DNA of 64,000 bases from Lucinisca nassula (lineage: Eukaryota > Mollusca > Bivalvia > Lucinida > Lucinidae): NCBI GenBank assembly GCA_963580285.1, contig CAUZLF010000262.1, positions 1 through 64,000 on the forward strand. Reading direction: 5' to 3'. This document shows, one piece after another, positions 33,520 through 44,697 of the stretch; positions within the stretch are counted from its first letter, which is position 1, and every line of letters begins with the position of its first letter. Below the pieces are notes generated by a model. That model searched no databases. It had not been told where the DNA came from and saw only the letters and a program-made list of their open reading frames with translations. The translations under genes and the position numbers were made by a program.

Positions 33520-33866
33520 GAAATATGTTCTATCCTTTGGAAGCAAGAAATAAACAACAGATCCGAAAAGCATGGAGTGCACAAGTTTTCTAGCCCAGAA
33601 CAGCTAGTTTCGGCGAATTAGACCTCATCAGTGGCCCTGAAATAATTTCAAAATTCCACAGTAAACAAATGATCCCGAAGGACAAGAACATATAAACTAC
33701 CTATGACGAAAGGCGGGGATACATTTTACGGCCCCCACACACTCCCTTTACGCCAGCTATAGTCACATCAAATATGTTCTATGAAATGCATAAAGTATAC
33801 ATGTATTCCTTGGCAAAACTAACTTGTTTCGTCCAATGACCCTCATCAGAACCCTGAAATAGTACA
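33520..33866 (-). mobile_element. RZ1 block 1, two hammerhead-like cores
   Basis: Small ribozyme-bearing repeat RZ1. It has two cores on the minus strand, one at 33608-33631 (CTGATGA then CGAAA, stem II eroded) and one at 33828-33850 (CTGATGA intact, extra bases in stem II). The spacing of ~220 bases and the repeated word AAATATGTTCTAT define the monomer. Bordered on both sides by array B. Confidence 0.65.
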
Positions 33867-34485
33867 AAAAAAACTGTGAAACTGTTGCGATGGCCAGGCG
33901 ACCGGTGGTGACAGTTTTGACTTGTGCTAAAATCTAAATAATCTGGGGTGACAGCTGTGAAATTGTATTGAAATCTAAATAGCCCGTGGTGATTGATGGC
34001 AAACTGTGGGGATAGCCACATATTAACCTGTGGTGACTGCTGTGAAACTGTGCTGAAATCTGAATAACCTGAGGTGATACCTGCGAAAGTTTGGTGATAG
34101 CCATGTATCTGTGTGACAGCTGTGAAAATGTAATGAAATCTGTATAATTTGTGGTGATAGCTGTGAAACTATGTTGACAGCTATGTTATCTGTTCTGAAG
34201 CTGTAAAACTGTGCTGAAATCAAAATAACACACTGAGAAAGCTCTGAAACCGATTTTCCTGTTGTGATGCTGAGTTGTCTGTTGTGACAGCTATAAAACT
34301 ATACTGAAAACTAAATAACCTGTGGTGATATCTGTGAAACAACGGTGATGGCCATTTAACCAATGGTGGCAGCTGTGAAATGAGGCAGAATTATGAATAC
34401 CTGTGGTGAGAGCTATGATAGTGGGTGTTAGTTACGTAGCTTGTGGTGACAGCTGTGAAACTGCTGAATTCAAATAGCCTACTGT

Positions 34486-34823
34486 GAAATATGTTCTATA
34501 AAGGAGTTATCCTTTGGAAGCAAGGCATAAACAACAGATCAGAAAAGCATGGAGTGCACAAGTTTTCTGGACCAGAGCAGCTGGTTTCGGCTAATTCAGC
34601 CTCATCATTGACCCTGAAATATTTTAAGAATTCCACAATAAACCAATGATCCCGAAGGACAAGAGATTATAGACAACATAATGTTGAAAGGCGGAGAGAC
34701 ATTTTACGGCAGCCAAAAACTCCCTTAACGCCAGGTATATTCACATCAAATATGTTCTATGAAAGGTTTATCATTTGTAAGCAAGGAATATACAACAGCG
34801 CCCAAAAGCATGGAATGTACACG
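34486..34823 (-). mobile_element. RZ1 block 2, subtype B
   Basis: Hammerhead-like core at 34585-34609 on the minus strand, with stem II GGCU/AGCC and GAAAC intact but the core reading ATGATGA where CTGATGA is required. That C-to-A change should abolish activity. The second monomer is cut short at GGAATGTACACG. Confidence 0.6.
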
Positions 34824-35337
34824 TCCGTGGTGATTGATGGCAAACTGTGGTGAAAGCCACTTAACCTGTGGTGACAGCTGTGAAACTGTGCTGAAATCGG
34901 AATAACCTGCGGTGATACCTGCGAAAGTTTGGTGATAACCAAGTATCCGTGTGACAGCTGTGGAAATGTACTGAAATCTGTATAATTTGTGGTGACAGAT
35001 GTGAAACTGTGGTTGAAGCTATGTTATCAGATTTGAAGCTGTAAAACTGTGTTGAAATAAAAAAAACATATTGAGAAAGCTGTGAAACTGTGGTGATGCC
35101 GATTTACCTGTTGTGATGCCGAGTTGTCTGTTGTGACAGCTTTAAAACTATACTGAAAACTAAATGACCTGTGGTGATATCTGTGAAACAGCGATGATGG
35201 CCATTTAACCTATGGTGACAGCTATGAAGCGATGCTGAATTATAAGTAACCTGTGATGATAGCTGTGAAACAGTGGTGCTAGTCACGTAGCCTGTGGTGA
35301 CAGCAGTGAAACTGCTGAATTCAAAATAACCTACTGT

Positions 35338-35668
35338 GAAATATGTTCCATAAAAGAGTTATCCTTTGGAAGCAAGGAATAAATAACAGATCCGTAAAGC
35401 ATGGAGTGCACAAGTTTTCTGGGCCAGAGCAGCTTGTTTCGGCCAAATAGGTCTCATCAGTGGCCCTGAAATATTTTCAAAATTCCACCAATGATTCCGA
35501 AGGACAAGAAAATATAAACTACATGGTGTCGAAAGGCGGAGAGACAGTTAACGGCCGCCACACACTCCATTAACGCCAGCTATAGTCAAAGCAAATATGT
35601 TCTATGAAAGGCTTATCATTTGGAAGCAGGGAATATACAACAGAGCCTAAAAGCATGGAATGTACAAA
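35338..35668 (-). mobile_element. RZ1 block 3, subtype A
   Basis: Core at 35438-35460 keeps CTGATGA and GAAA. Stem I GGGCCA/UGGCCC is perfect and extends past one mismatch by UUUC/GAAA. Stem II GACC/GGCC has one mismatch. Stem III (ACAAGCUGCU) is weak, so cleavage may be poor. Confidence 0.65.
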
Positions 35669-36288
35669 TCCGTGGTGATTGATGGCACACTGTGGGGATA
35701 GCCACTTAACTTGTGGTGACAGATAGGAATCTGTGCTGAAATCTGAATAACCTGTGGTGATACCTGCCAAAGTTTGGTGATAGCCAAGTATCTGTGTGAC
35801 AGCTGTGAAAATGTACTGAAATCTGTATAATTTGTGGTGACAGCTGTGAAACTGTGGTGACAGCTATGTTATCTGATGTGAAGCTGTAAAACTGTGTTGA
35901 CAGCTATGTTATCTGTTGTGAAGCTGTAAACTGTGCTGAAATCTGTATAATTTGTGGTGATAGCTGTGAAACTATGTTGACAGCTATGTTATCTGTTGTT
36001 AAGCTGTAAAACTGTGCTGAAAACAAAATAACACATTGATAAAGCTGTGATACCGAGTTTCCTATTGTTATGCTGAGTTGACTGTTGTGACAGCTATAAA
36101 ACTTTACTGAAAACTAAATAACCTGTGGTGATATCTGTGAAACAGCGGTGATGGCCATTTAACCTATGGTGACAGCTGTGAAATGAGTCAGAATTATGAA
36201 TACCTGTGGTGATAGCTATGATAGTGGGTGTTAGTTACCTATCTTGTGGCGACAGCTGTGAAACTGCTGAATTCAAATAGCCTACTGT

Positions 36289-36627
36289 GAAATATGTTCT
36301 ATAAAGGAGTTATCCTTTGGAAGCAAGGCATAAACAACAGATCAGAAAAGCATGGAGTGCACAAGTTTTCTGGACCAGAGCAGCTGGTTTCGGCCAATTC
36401 AGCCTCATCATTGGCCCTGAAATATTTTAAAAATTCCACAATAAACCAATGATCCCGAAGGACAAAAAATTATAGACAAGATTATGACGAAAGGCGGAGA
36501 GACATTTATCGGCAGCCAAAGACTCCCCTAACGCCAGCTATATTCACATCAAATATGTTTTATGAAAGGTTTATCATTTGTAAGCATGGAATATACAACA
36601 GAGCCTAAAAGAATGGAATGTACAAGT
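36289..36627 (-). mobile_element. RZ1 block 4, subtype B
   Basis: Core at 36388-36411 with the subtype-B ATGATGA change; otherwise as block 2. Confidence 0.6.
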
Positions 36628-36938
36628 CCGTGGTGATTGATGGCAAACTGTGGTGATAGCCACTTAACCTGTGGTGACAGCTGTGAAACTGTGTTGAAAT
36701 CGGAATAACCTGTGGTGATACCTGCGAAAGTTTGGTGATAACCAAGTTTCTGTGTGACAGCTGTGGAAATGTACTGAAATCTGTATAATTTGTGGGGACG
36801 GCTGTGAAACTGTGGCGGAAGCTATGTTATCTGATGTGAAGCTGTAAAACTGTGTTGAAATCAAAATAACATATTGAGAAATAAAAATCAAAAATGAGTT
36901 CCTTTAAGAGCAATGAAAACATACATAAGAAAGAAGAT

Positions 36939-36984
36939 GGGTCATACTACGTAGTTTCGGCTAATAAAGCCTCATCAGTGACCC
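36939..36984 (-). ncRNA. Hammerhead ribozyme, RZ2 copy 1 (all core bases kept)
   Basis: Read on the minus strand: stem I GGGUCA, core CUGAUGA, stem II GGCU with loop UUAUU and AGCC, core GAAA, stem III CUAC/GUAG closed by the conserved A-U pair, cleavage triplet GUA, then stem I UGACCC. All conserved nucleotides and all three helices are present. Cleavage is predicted between plus-strand positions 36944 and 36945. Stem III has no loop, the short form typical of metazoan retrozyme and Penelope-like hammerheads, which often work best as dimers. Confidence 0.88.
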
Positions 36985-37279
36985 TGTAACGAAAGCCAGA
37001 GGAAACATACTGCAATTTTTCGAATTTCGAATAGGCAGTCGATTCAAAGACTGATATAAATCAAAATAGTGTCCAAATAATTAAAAACCTGTCTAGAGTA
37101 TGAGTCTAAACCAATAATTATATATGATTTTCCAGAATATTTACGCTGATCTCAAAGAACAAAAAGTAAAATATAAACTGCACTATGGTTGATGTACGGG
37201 GAGACGTTTTACGGCCGCCACACGGCACAAGAGCAGCTGCAGTGAAGGCAAATAAAAATCAAAAAATGAGTTCTTTTAA

Positions 37280-37592
37280 AGGCATTTATTCTTTAATAGT
37301 AGGACACACCGTGTGTTCATAATTGTTTTATTGCCCCCTGTGATATACTATCTATAGCAGATCAAACGCGGCCCTTAATTGGGTGATAAGTAGCTCTTGT
37401 TGAATCCCCTGACTGAGGCACTTAAGGGGAAAATCAATAATGTACACTCTAGTCAACAATTAGTAAACTATTGATTTTCCCAAAGGAGGCCCCTTACCTG
37501 TTTAAGAAAGAGGCGATCTCTTCAGTCAGCACTGAGGGCTACATTATATTATGTAATAAATGATAGTCCTCAATAATCAAGAATAAATGCCT
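37280..37592. mobile_element. TTAA-flanked MITE inside RZ2
   Basis: Terminal inverted repeats AGGCATTTATTCTT and AAGAATAAATGCCT, flanked by TTAA at 37276-37279 and 37593-37596. The empty site TTCCTTTAAGAGC is visible in the other RZ2 copies. 313 bases, non-coding, with an internal inverted pair AAAATCAATA / TATTGATTTT. TTAA targets point to a piggyBac- or Kolobok-type transposase acting in trans. Confidence 0.85.
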
Positions 37593-37627
37593 TTAAGAGC
37601 AATGAAAACATTCATAAGAAAGAAGAT

Positions 37628-37674
37628 GGGTCATACTACGTAGTTTCGGCTAATAAAGGCCTCATCAGTGACCC
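37628..37674 (-). ncRNA. Hammerhead ribozyme, RZ2 copy 2 (one stem II defect)
   Basis: Same as copy 1 except one extra base that turns stem II into GGCC/AGCC with a C-A mismatch at its top. CUGAUGA, GAAA, stem I, stem III and the GUA triplet are intact. Predicted cleavage between 37633 and 37634; probably active. Confidence 0.78.
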
Positions 37675-38100
37675 TGTAATGATCCGTCAACGAAAGCCAG
37701 AGGAAACATACTGAAATTTTTCGAATTTCGAATAGGCAGTCGATTCAAAGACTGATATAAATCAAAATGGGGTCCAAATAATTAAAAACCTGTCTAGAAT
37801 ATGAGTCTAAACCAATAATTATATATGATTTCCAGAATATTTACGCTGAAACTGTGGTGATGCCGATTTACCTGTTGTGATGCCGAGTTGTCTGTTGTGA
37901 CAGCTATAAAACTATACTGAAAACTAAATGACCTGTGGTGATATCTGTGAAACAGCGATGATGGCCATTTAACCTATGGTGACAGCTATGAAGTGATGCT
38001 GAATTATTAATAACCTGTGATGATAGCTGTGAAACAGTGGTGCTAGTCACGTAGCCTGTGGTGACAGCAGTGAAACTGCTGAATTCAAAATAACTTACTA

Positions 38101-38432
38101 TGAAATATGTTCCATAAAAGAGTTATCCTTTGGAAGCAAGGAATAAACAACAGATCCGTGAAGCATGGAGTGCACAAGTTTTCCGGGCCAGAGCAGCTAG
38201 TTTCGGCCAAATAAGTCTCATCAGTGGCCCTGAAATATTTTCAAAATTCCACCAATGATACCGAAGGACAAGAAAATATAAACTACATTGTGTCGAAAGG
38301 CGGGGAGACAGTTTACGACCGCCACACACTCCATTAACGCCAGCTATAGTCACAGCAAATATGTTCTATTAAAAGCTTATCATTTGGAAGCAGGGAATAT
38401 ACAACAGAACCTAAAAGCATTGAATGTACAAG
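38101..38432 (-). mobile_element. RZ1 block 5, subtype A
   Basis: Core at 38201-38224 with CTGATGA and GAAA intact; one mismatch in stem II and a weak stem III. Confidence 0.63.
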
Positions 38433-38923
38433 TCCGTGGTGATTGATGGCAAACCGTGGGGATAATCACTTAACCTGTGGTGACAGCTGTGAAACTGTGC
38501 AGAAATCTGAATAACCTGTGGTGATACCTGCCAAAGTTTGGTGATAGCCAAGTATCTGTGTGACAGCTGTGAAAATGTACTGAAATCTGTATAATTTGTG
38601 GTGACAGCTGTGAAACTATGTATACAGCTATGTTATCTGTTGTAAAACTGTGCTGAAATCAAAATAACACATTGAGAAAGCTGTGATACAGAGTTTCCTG
38701 TTGTGATGCTGAGTTGTCTGTTGTGACAGCTATAAAACTATACTGAAAACTAAATAACCTGTGGTGATATCTGTGACACAGCGGAGATGGCCATTTAACC
38801 TATGGTGACAGCTGTGAAATGAGGCAGAATTATGAATACCTGTGGTGATAGCTATGATAGTGGGTGTTAGTTACCTATCTTGTGGCGACAGCTGTGAAAC
38901 TGCTGAATTCAAATAGCCTACTA

Positions 38924-39262
38924 TGAAATATGTTCTATAAAGGAGGTACCCTTTGGATGCAAAACATAAACAACAGATCAAAAAAGCATGGAGTGCACAA
39001 GTTTTCTGGACCAGAGCAGCTGGTTTTGGCCAATTCAGCCTCATCATTGGCCCTGAAATATTTTAGAAATTCCACAATAAACCAATGATCCCGAAGGACA
39101 AGAAATTATAGACAACATTATAACGAAAGGCGGAGAGACATTTTACGGCAGCCAAAGACTCCCTTAACGCCAGCTATATTCACATCAAATATGTTCTTTG
39201 AAAGGTTTATCATTTGTAAGCAAGGAATATACAACAGAGCCTAAAAGCATGGAATGTACAAG
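38924..39262 (-). mobile_element. RZ1 block 6, subtype B
   Basis: Core near 39024-39048 has both the subtype-B ATGATGA change and a second change (TTTTGG, giving CAAAA for GAAA). Inactive by inspection. Confidence 0.58.
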
Positions 39263-39768
39263 TCCGTGGTGATTGATGGCAAACTGTGGTGATAGCCACT
39301 TAACCTGTGGTGACAGCTATGAAACTGTGCTGAAATCGGAATAACCTGCGGTGATACCTGCGAAAGTTTGGTGATAACCAAGTATCTGTGTGACAGCTGT
39401 GGAAATGTACTGAAATCTGTATAATTTGTGGTGCCAGCTATGAAACTGTGGTAGAAGCTATGTTATCTGATGTGAAGCTGTAAAACTGTGTTGAAATCAA
39501 AATAGCATATTGAGAAAGCTGCGAAACTGTGGTGATGCCGATTTACCTGTTGTGATGCCGAGTTGTCGGTTGTGACAAACTATACTGAAAATTAAATGAC
39601 TTGTGGTTATATCTGTGAAACAGCGATGATGGCCATTTAACCTATGGTGACAGTTATGAAGTGATGCTGAATTATTAATAACCTGTGATGATAGCTGTGA
39701 AACAGTGGTGCTAGTCACGTAGCCTGTGGTGACAGCAGTGAAACTGCTGAATTCAAAATAACTTGCTT

Positions 39769-40081
39769 TGAAATATGTTCCATGAAAGAGTTATCATTTG
39801 GAAGCAAGGAATAAATAACAGATCCGTAAGGCATGGAATGCACAAGTTTTCTGGGCCAGAACAGCTAGTTTCGGCCAAATAGGTCTCATCAGTGGCCCTG
39901 AAATATTTTCAAAATCCCACCAATGATCCCGAAGGACAAGAAAATTTAAATTACATTGTGTCGAAAGGCGGGGAGACATTTTACGGCCGCCACACACTCC
40001 ATTAACGCCAGCTTCTATGAAAGGCTTATCATTTGGAAGCAGGGAATATACAACAGAGCCTAAAAGCATGGAATGTACAAG
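39769..40081 (-). mobile_element. RZ1 block 7, subtype A
   Basis: Core at 39869-39892 with CTGATGA and GAAA intact. The right part is shortened by a deletion around CCAGCTTCTATGAAAGG. Confidence 0.63.
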
Positions 40082-40680
40082 TCCGTGGTGATTGATGGCA
40101 AACTGTTGGGATAGCCATTTAACCTGTGGTGACAGCTGTGAAACTGTGCTGAAATCTGAATAACCTGTGGTGATACCTGCCAAAGTTTGGTGATGGCCAA
40201 GTATCTGTGTGACAGCTGTGAAAATGTACTGAAATCTGTATAATTTGTGGTGACAGCTATTAAACTGTGGTGACAGCTATGTTATCTGATGAAAAGCTGT
40301 AAAACTGTGTTGACCTGTAAAACTGTGCTGAAATATGTATAATTTGTGGTGATAGCTGTGAAACTATGTTGACAGCTATGTTATCTGTTCTGAAGCTGTA
40401 AAACTGTGCTGAAATTAAAATAACACATTGAGAAAGCTCTGATACCGAGTTTCCTGTTGTGATGCTGAGTTGTCGGTTGTGACAGCTATAAAACTATACT
40501 GAAAACTAAAAAACCTGTGGTTATATCTGTGATACAGCGGTGATGGACATTTAACCTATGGTGACAGCTGTGAAATGAGGCAGAATTATGCATACCTTTG
40601 GTGATAGCTATGAGAGTGGGTGTTAGTTACGTAGCTTATGGTGACAACTGTGAAACTGCTGAATTCAAATAGCCTACTGT

Positions 40681-41018
40681 GAAATATGTTCTATAAAGGA
40701 GTTATTCTTTGGAAGCAAGGCATAAACAACAGATCAGAAAAGCATGGAGTGCACAAGTTTTCTGGACCAGAGCAACTGGTTTCGGCCAATTCAGCCTCAT
40801 CATTGACCCTGAAATATTTTGAAAATTCCACAATAAACCAATGATCCCGAAGGACAAGAAATTATTGAAAACATGATAACGAAAGGCGGAGAGTCATTTT
40901 ACGGCAGCCAAAGACCCCCTTAACGCCAGCTATATTCACATCAAATGTGTTCTATGAAAGGTTTATCATTTGAAAGCAAGGAATATACAACAGAGGCTAA
41001 AAGCATGAAATGTACAAG
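40681..41018 (-). mobile_element. RZ1 block 8, subtype B
   Basis: Core near 40780-40803 with ATGATGA; GAAAC and stem II GGCU-type pairing kept. Confidence 0.58.
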
Positions 41019-41532
41019 TCCGTGGTGATTGATGGCAAACTGTGGTGATAGCCACTTAACCTGTGGTGACAGCTGTGAAACTGTGTTGAAATCTGAATAA
41101 CCTGTGGTGATACCTGCAGAAGTTTGGTGATAGCCAAGTATCTGTGTGACAGCTGTGGAAATGTACTGAAATCTGTATAATTTTGTGGTGACAGCTGTGA
41201 AACTGTGGTGGAAGCTATGTTATCTGATGTGAAGCTGTAAAACTGTGTTGAAATCAAAATAACATATTGAGAAAGCTGTGAAACTGTGGTGATGCCGATT
41301 TACCTGCTGTAATGCCGAGTTGTCTGTTGTGACAGCTATAAAACTATACTGAAAACTAATGGACCTGTGGTGATATCTGTGAAACAGCGATGATGGCCAT
41401 TTAACCTATGGTGACAGCTATGAAGCGATGCTGAATTATAAATAACCTGTGATGATAGCTGTGAAACAGTGGTGCTAGTCACGTATCTTGTGGTGACAGC
41501 AGTGAAACTGCTGACTTCAAAATAACTTATTG

Positions 41533-41860
41533 TGAAATATGTTCCATAAAAGAGTTATCCTTTGAAAGCAAGGAATAAACACTAATCCGTAAAGCATGGA
41601 ATGCACAAGCTTTCTGGGCCAGAACAGCTAGTTTCGGCCAAATAGGTCTCATCAGTGGCCCTGAAATATTTTCAAAATTCCACCAATGATCCCGTAGGAC
41701 AAGAAAATATAAGATACATTGTGACGAAAGGCGGGGAGACAGATTTCGACCCCCACACACTCCATTAACGCCAGCTATAGTCACAGCAAATATGCTCTAT
41801 GAAAGGCTTATTTGGAAGCAGGGAATATACAACAGAGCCTAAAAGCATGGAATGTACAAG
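41533..41860 (-). mobile_element. RZ1 block 9, subtype A
   Basis: Core at 41632-41655 with CTGATGA and GAAA intact and stem I GGGCCA/UGGCCC. Confidence 0.63.
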
Positions 41861-42372
41861 TCCGTGGTGATTGATAGCACACTGTGGGGATAGCCACTTA
41901 ACCTGTGGTGACAGCTGTGAAACTTGCTGAAATCTGAATAACCTGTGGTGATACCTGCCAAAGTTTGGTGATAGCCAAGTATCTGTGTGACAGCTGTGAA
42001 AATGTACTGAAATCTGTATAATTTGTGGTGACAGCTGTGAAACTGTGGTGACAGCTATGTTATCTGATGTGAAGCTGTAAAACTGTGTTGAAATCAAAAT
42101 AACATATTGAGAAAGCTGTGAAACTGTGGTGATGTCGATTTAACTGTTGTGATGCCGAGTTGTCTGTTGTAACAGCTATAAAACTATACTGAAAACTAAA
42201 TGACCTGTGGTGATATATGTGAAACAGCGATGATGGCCATTTAACCTATGGTGACAGCTATGAAGCGATGCTGAATTATAAATAACCTGTGATGATAGCT
42301 GTGAAACAGTGGTGCTAGTCACATAGCCTGTGGTGGCAGCAGTGAAACTGCTGAATTCAAAATAACTTACTG

Positions 42373-42775
42373 TGATATATGTTCCATAAAAGAGTTATCC
42401 TTTGGAAGCAAGGAATAAACAACAGATCCGTAAAGCATGGACTGCACAAGTTTTCTGGGCCAGAGCAGCTCGTTTCGGCCAAATAGGTCTCATCAGTGGC
42501 CCTGAAATATTTTCAAAATTCCACCAATGATCCCGAAGGACAAGAAAATATAAACTACATTGTGACGAAAGACGGGGAGACAGTTTACGGCCGCCACACA
42601 CTCCATTAACGCTAGCTATAGTCACAGCAAATATGTTCTATGAAAGGCTTATCATTTGGAAGCAAGGAATATACAACAGAGCTGAAAAGCATGGAGGGTA
42701 CAAGTTTTCTTGGGCCAAACTAACTAGTTTCGTCCAATGAGCCTCATCATGATCCTTATATAGTAAAACAAACAT
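42373..42775 (-). mobile_element. RZ1 block 10, two hammerhead-like cores
   Basis: First core at 42473-42496 is intact (CTGATGA, GAAA). The second, at 42728-42750, has a perfect short stem III (ACUA/UAGU) but the core reads ATGATGA. The 255-base spacing gives the RZ1 monomer length and shows the ancestral insertion carried two ribozymes. Confidence 0.68.
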
Positions 42776-43653
42776 TGAAACTGTTGCGATGGCCAGGCAA
42801 ACAGTGGTGACAGCTGTGACCTGTACTAAAATCTAAATAACATGGGTGACAGCTGTGAAACTGCACTGAAATCTAAAAGCCTGTAGTAATTGATGGCAAT
42901 CTGTGGTGATAACCACATAACCTGTGGAGACAGATGAAACTGTGATGAAATCGGAATAACCTGTGGTGATACCTGCGAAAGTTTGGTGATAGCCAAGTAT
43001 CTGTGTGACAGCTGTGTAAATCTACGGAAATCTGTATAATTTATGGTGACAGCTGTGAAACTGTGGTGACAGCTATGTTATTTGTTGTGAAGCTGTGAAA
43101 CTGTGCTGAAATCAAAATAACATATTGAGAAAGCTGTGAAACTGTTGTGATGCCGACTTACCTGTTGTGATGCCGAGTTGTCTGTCGTGACAGCTAAAAA
43201 ACTATACTGAAAACTAAATGACCTGTGGTGATATCTATGAAACAGCGGTGATGGCTATTTTACACTATGGTGACAGCTGTGAAACAGTGCTAAATTATAA
43301 ATAACCAGTGGTCATAACTGTGAAACTGTGGTGATAGTCACGTACCCTGTGGTGACAGCTGTGAAACTGCTGAATTCAAAATAGTATGTTTTATAAGAGT
43401 TATCCTTTGGTAGCAAGGCATAAATAATAGACCCGAAAAGCTTTGAGTACAAACGTTTACTGGGCCAGAGCAGCTAGTTTTGGTCAATAAGGCCTGAAAT
43501 ATTTTCAAAATTCCACAATAAACAAGAAAATATAAAACTACATTATGACGAAAGGTGGGGAGACAATTTACGGCCGCCACACACTCCATTAACGCCAGCT
43601 ATAGTAACATTCGAACGGAAAAGCATGGAGTGTAAATGTTTTGGTCAAACTTT

Positions 43654-44093
43654 CGCAATTAATTCGATTTGCTAGAGTGTGTAGTCATGTAACTGACTTC
43701 AACACTCGTAATAAATTATTAACGGCTAAACTCCTTAATCAGGGTTATCGGTACCATAAACTACGCAAAGCCTTTTCAAAATTTTATAGACGCCATTCTG
43801 ATTTAATTTCAAAATTCAATGTTGGACTTGGGTCTCTTCTGCAACAAGGTCTATCGGAACCCGAATTTTATGGTGACTTAGTGTGTAAATTCAGAAAAAT
43901 ATATAACCGCAATGACTTCGGCGCCCAATTTCGTAAAATCATTCTTGGATACAGGGGGGTTGGGTGCAGCATGGATGTTGTGCGACAGACTGCGTGCATG
44001 GTGGTTGGCCCGGTCGTGGTTGGCGGCTTTGCTTCCCTCTTTAATTGCACGCCGGTGGGTCAGGCCTCAGATTCTATGACGGCTCCAACGTAA
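43654..44093 (+). pseudogene. C-terminal fragment of retroelement R1 reverse-transcriptase polyprotein
   Basis: About 146 residues to a natural TAA stop, opening at QLIRFARVCSHVTDFNTRN and containing GYRYHKLRKAFSKFYRRH, SEPEFYGDLVCKFRKI and the end SDSMTAPT. From memory this block is the C-terminal tail of invertebrate retroelement proteins that carry a reverse transcriptase upstream. The catalytic (YxDD) part is not present, so the copy is 5'-truncated and dead. There is no ATG; the left border is the insertion joint in RZ1. It is followed directly by the R1 3' untranslated region. A second copy at 53.76 kb is frameshifted. Assignment to a non-LTR or Penelope-like clade is open. Confidence 0.72.
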
Positions 44094-44697
44094 AGGCTTA
44101 TTGAAAATTAGAGAGATAATGTTGGTTGGTGCCTGATGCTCTGTCTCTGGTCGGGCTCATCGGAGTCTAACTGTTGGTTTTCTTTTGCTCCAGCATTTCA
44201 GTGGTTTCTTGCTGTCGAGTCCTCACCGTTGTCTCACCTCTGTGGTTCTTTGATTTTTGTGTTCACGGAGATGTTGCGCTGGTGAGTTGGGAGGCCTTCG
44301 TGCGGACTGAACAAATTGTTTGTCTAAATCGCGACGGAAGTAGGGGCGAGGATTGTGGCCACGTAAAATCGATTTAAGCCCCCCCCCCCCCCGGTGGAAA
44401 TTTTCCACTGACCGTTCCAGGGCGGCTCTTCTGTGGCGATTTATTTATGTTGTTGTTTGTTGCTTGCTGTGTGTATCGCTTGTGTTTGTTGCTTGCTGTG
44501 TGTATCGCTTGTGTCTTTTGGTTTTGGGTGGCCATATGGCCATTTTGTGGGAGAGTAACTGTCCTTATGGCCTTCCTTTGTTTGGGTTTCCATTGTGGTC
44601 TGGTCCCTTAATGTTTGTACTTCTTTCCCTTTGGTGTCTTTTATGGGTGGAGTAAGTTAATTGTATCAATTCCTGATCTTTGTTTTACTTCTATTTT
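44094..44697 (+). mobile_element. Retroelement R1 3' untranslated region
   Basis: Runs from the stop codon to CTTCTATTTT. Landmarks: CGGAGTCTAACTGTTGG, GTGCGGACTGAACAAATTG, AAATCGATTTAAGCC plus a poly-C tract, GGAAATTTTCCACTGACC, TATGGCCATTTTGTGGG and TGTATCAATTCCTGATC. A GTTTGTTGCTTGCTGTGTGT unit is duplicated at about 44.45 kb. This is the reference for at least ten truncated R1 tails in the window, all of which include the 3' part. The host resumes at CTAGTTTCGACC with no clear target duplication. Confidence 0.78.

Larger units (their letters stand above)
36881..37844 (-). mobile_element. RZ2 hammerhead retroelement dimer, interrupted by a TTAA element
   Basis: Two partial-to-full copies of a ~372-385-bp unit inserted in array B between TTGAGAAA and GCTGAAACTG; other higher-order copies have this site uninterrupted. 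Each unit carries a minus-strand hammerhead (separate entries) and shared words such as GCAGTCGATTCAAAGACTG and GGGGAGACGTTTTACGG. No coding capacity. Tandem, non-coding, ribozyme-bearing units of this size fit the retrozyme class: transcripts self-cleave to unit length, circularise and are copied back by a partner reverse transcriptase. A TTAA-flanked MITE sits inside. Confidence 0.8.

Noticed and set aside
34585..40803. Subtype-B RZ1 cores as active ribozymes
   Set aside because: The conserved C3 is A (ATGATGA for CTGATGA), and one copy also loses GAAA; known hammerhead chemistry needs these bases.
44174..44655. Two short frames downstream of the R1 stop codon
   Set aside because: They lie in the R1 3' untranslated region; frames are not kept in the other R1 copies, which differ by indels and poly-C length.
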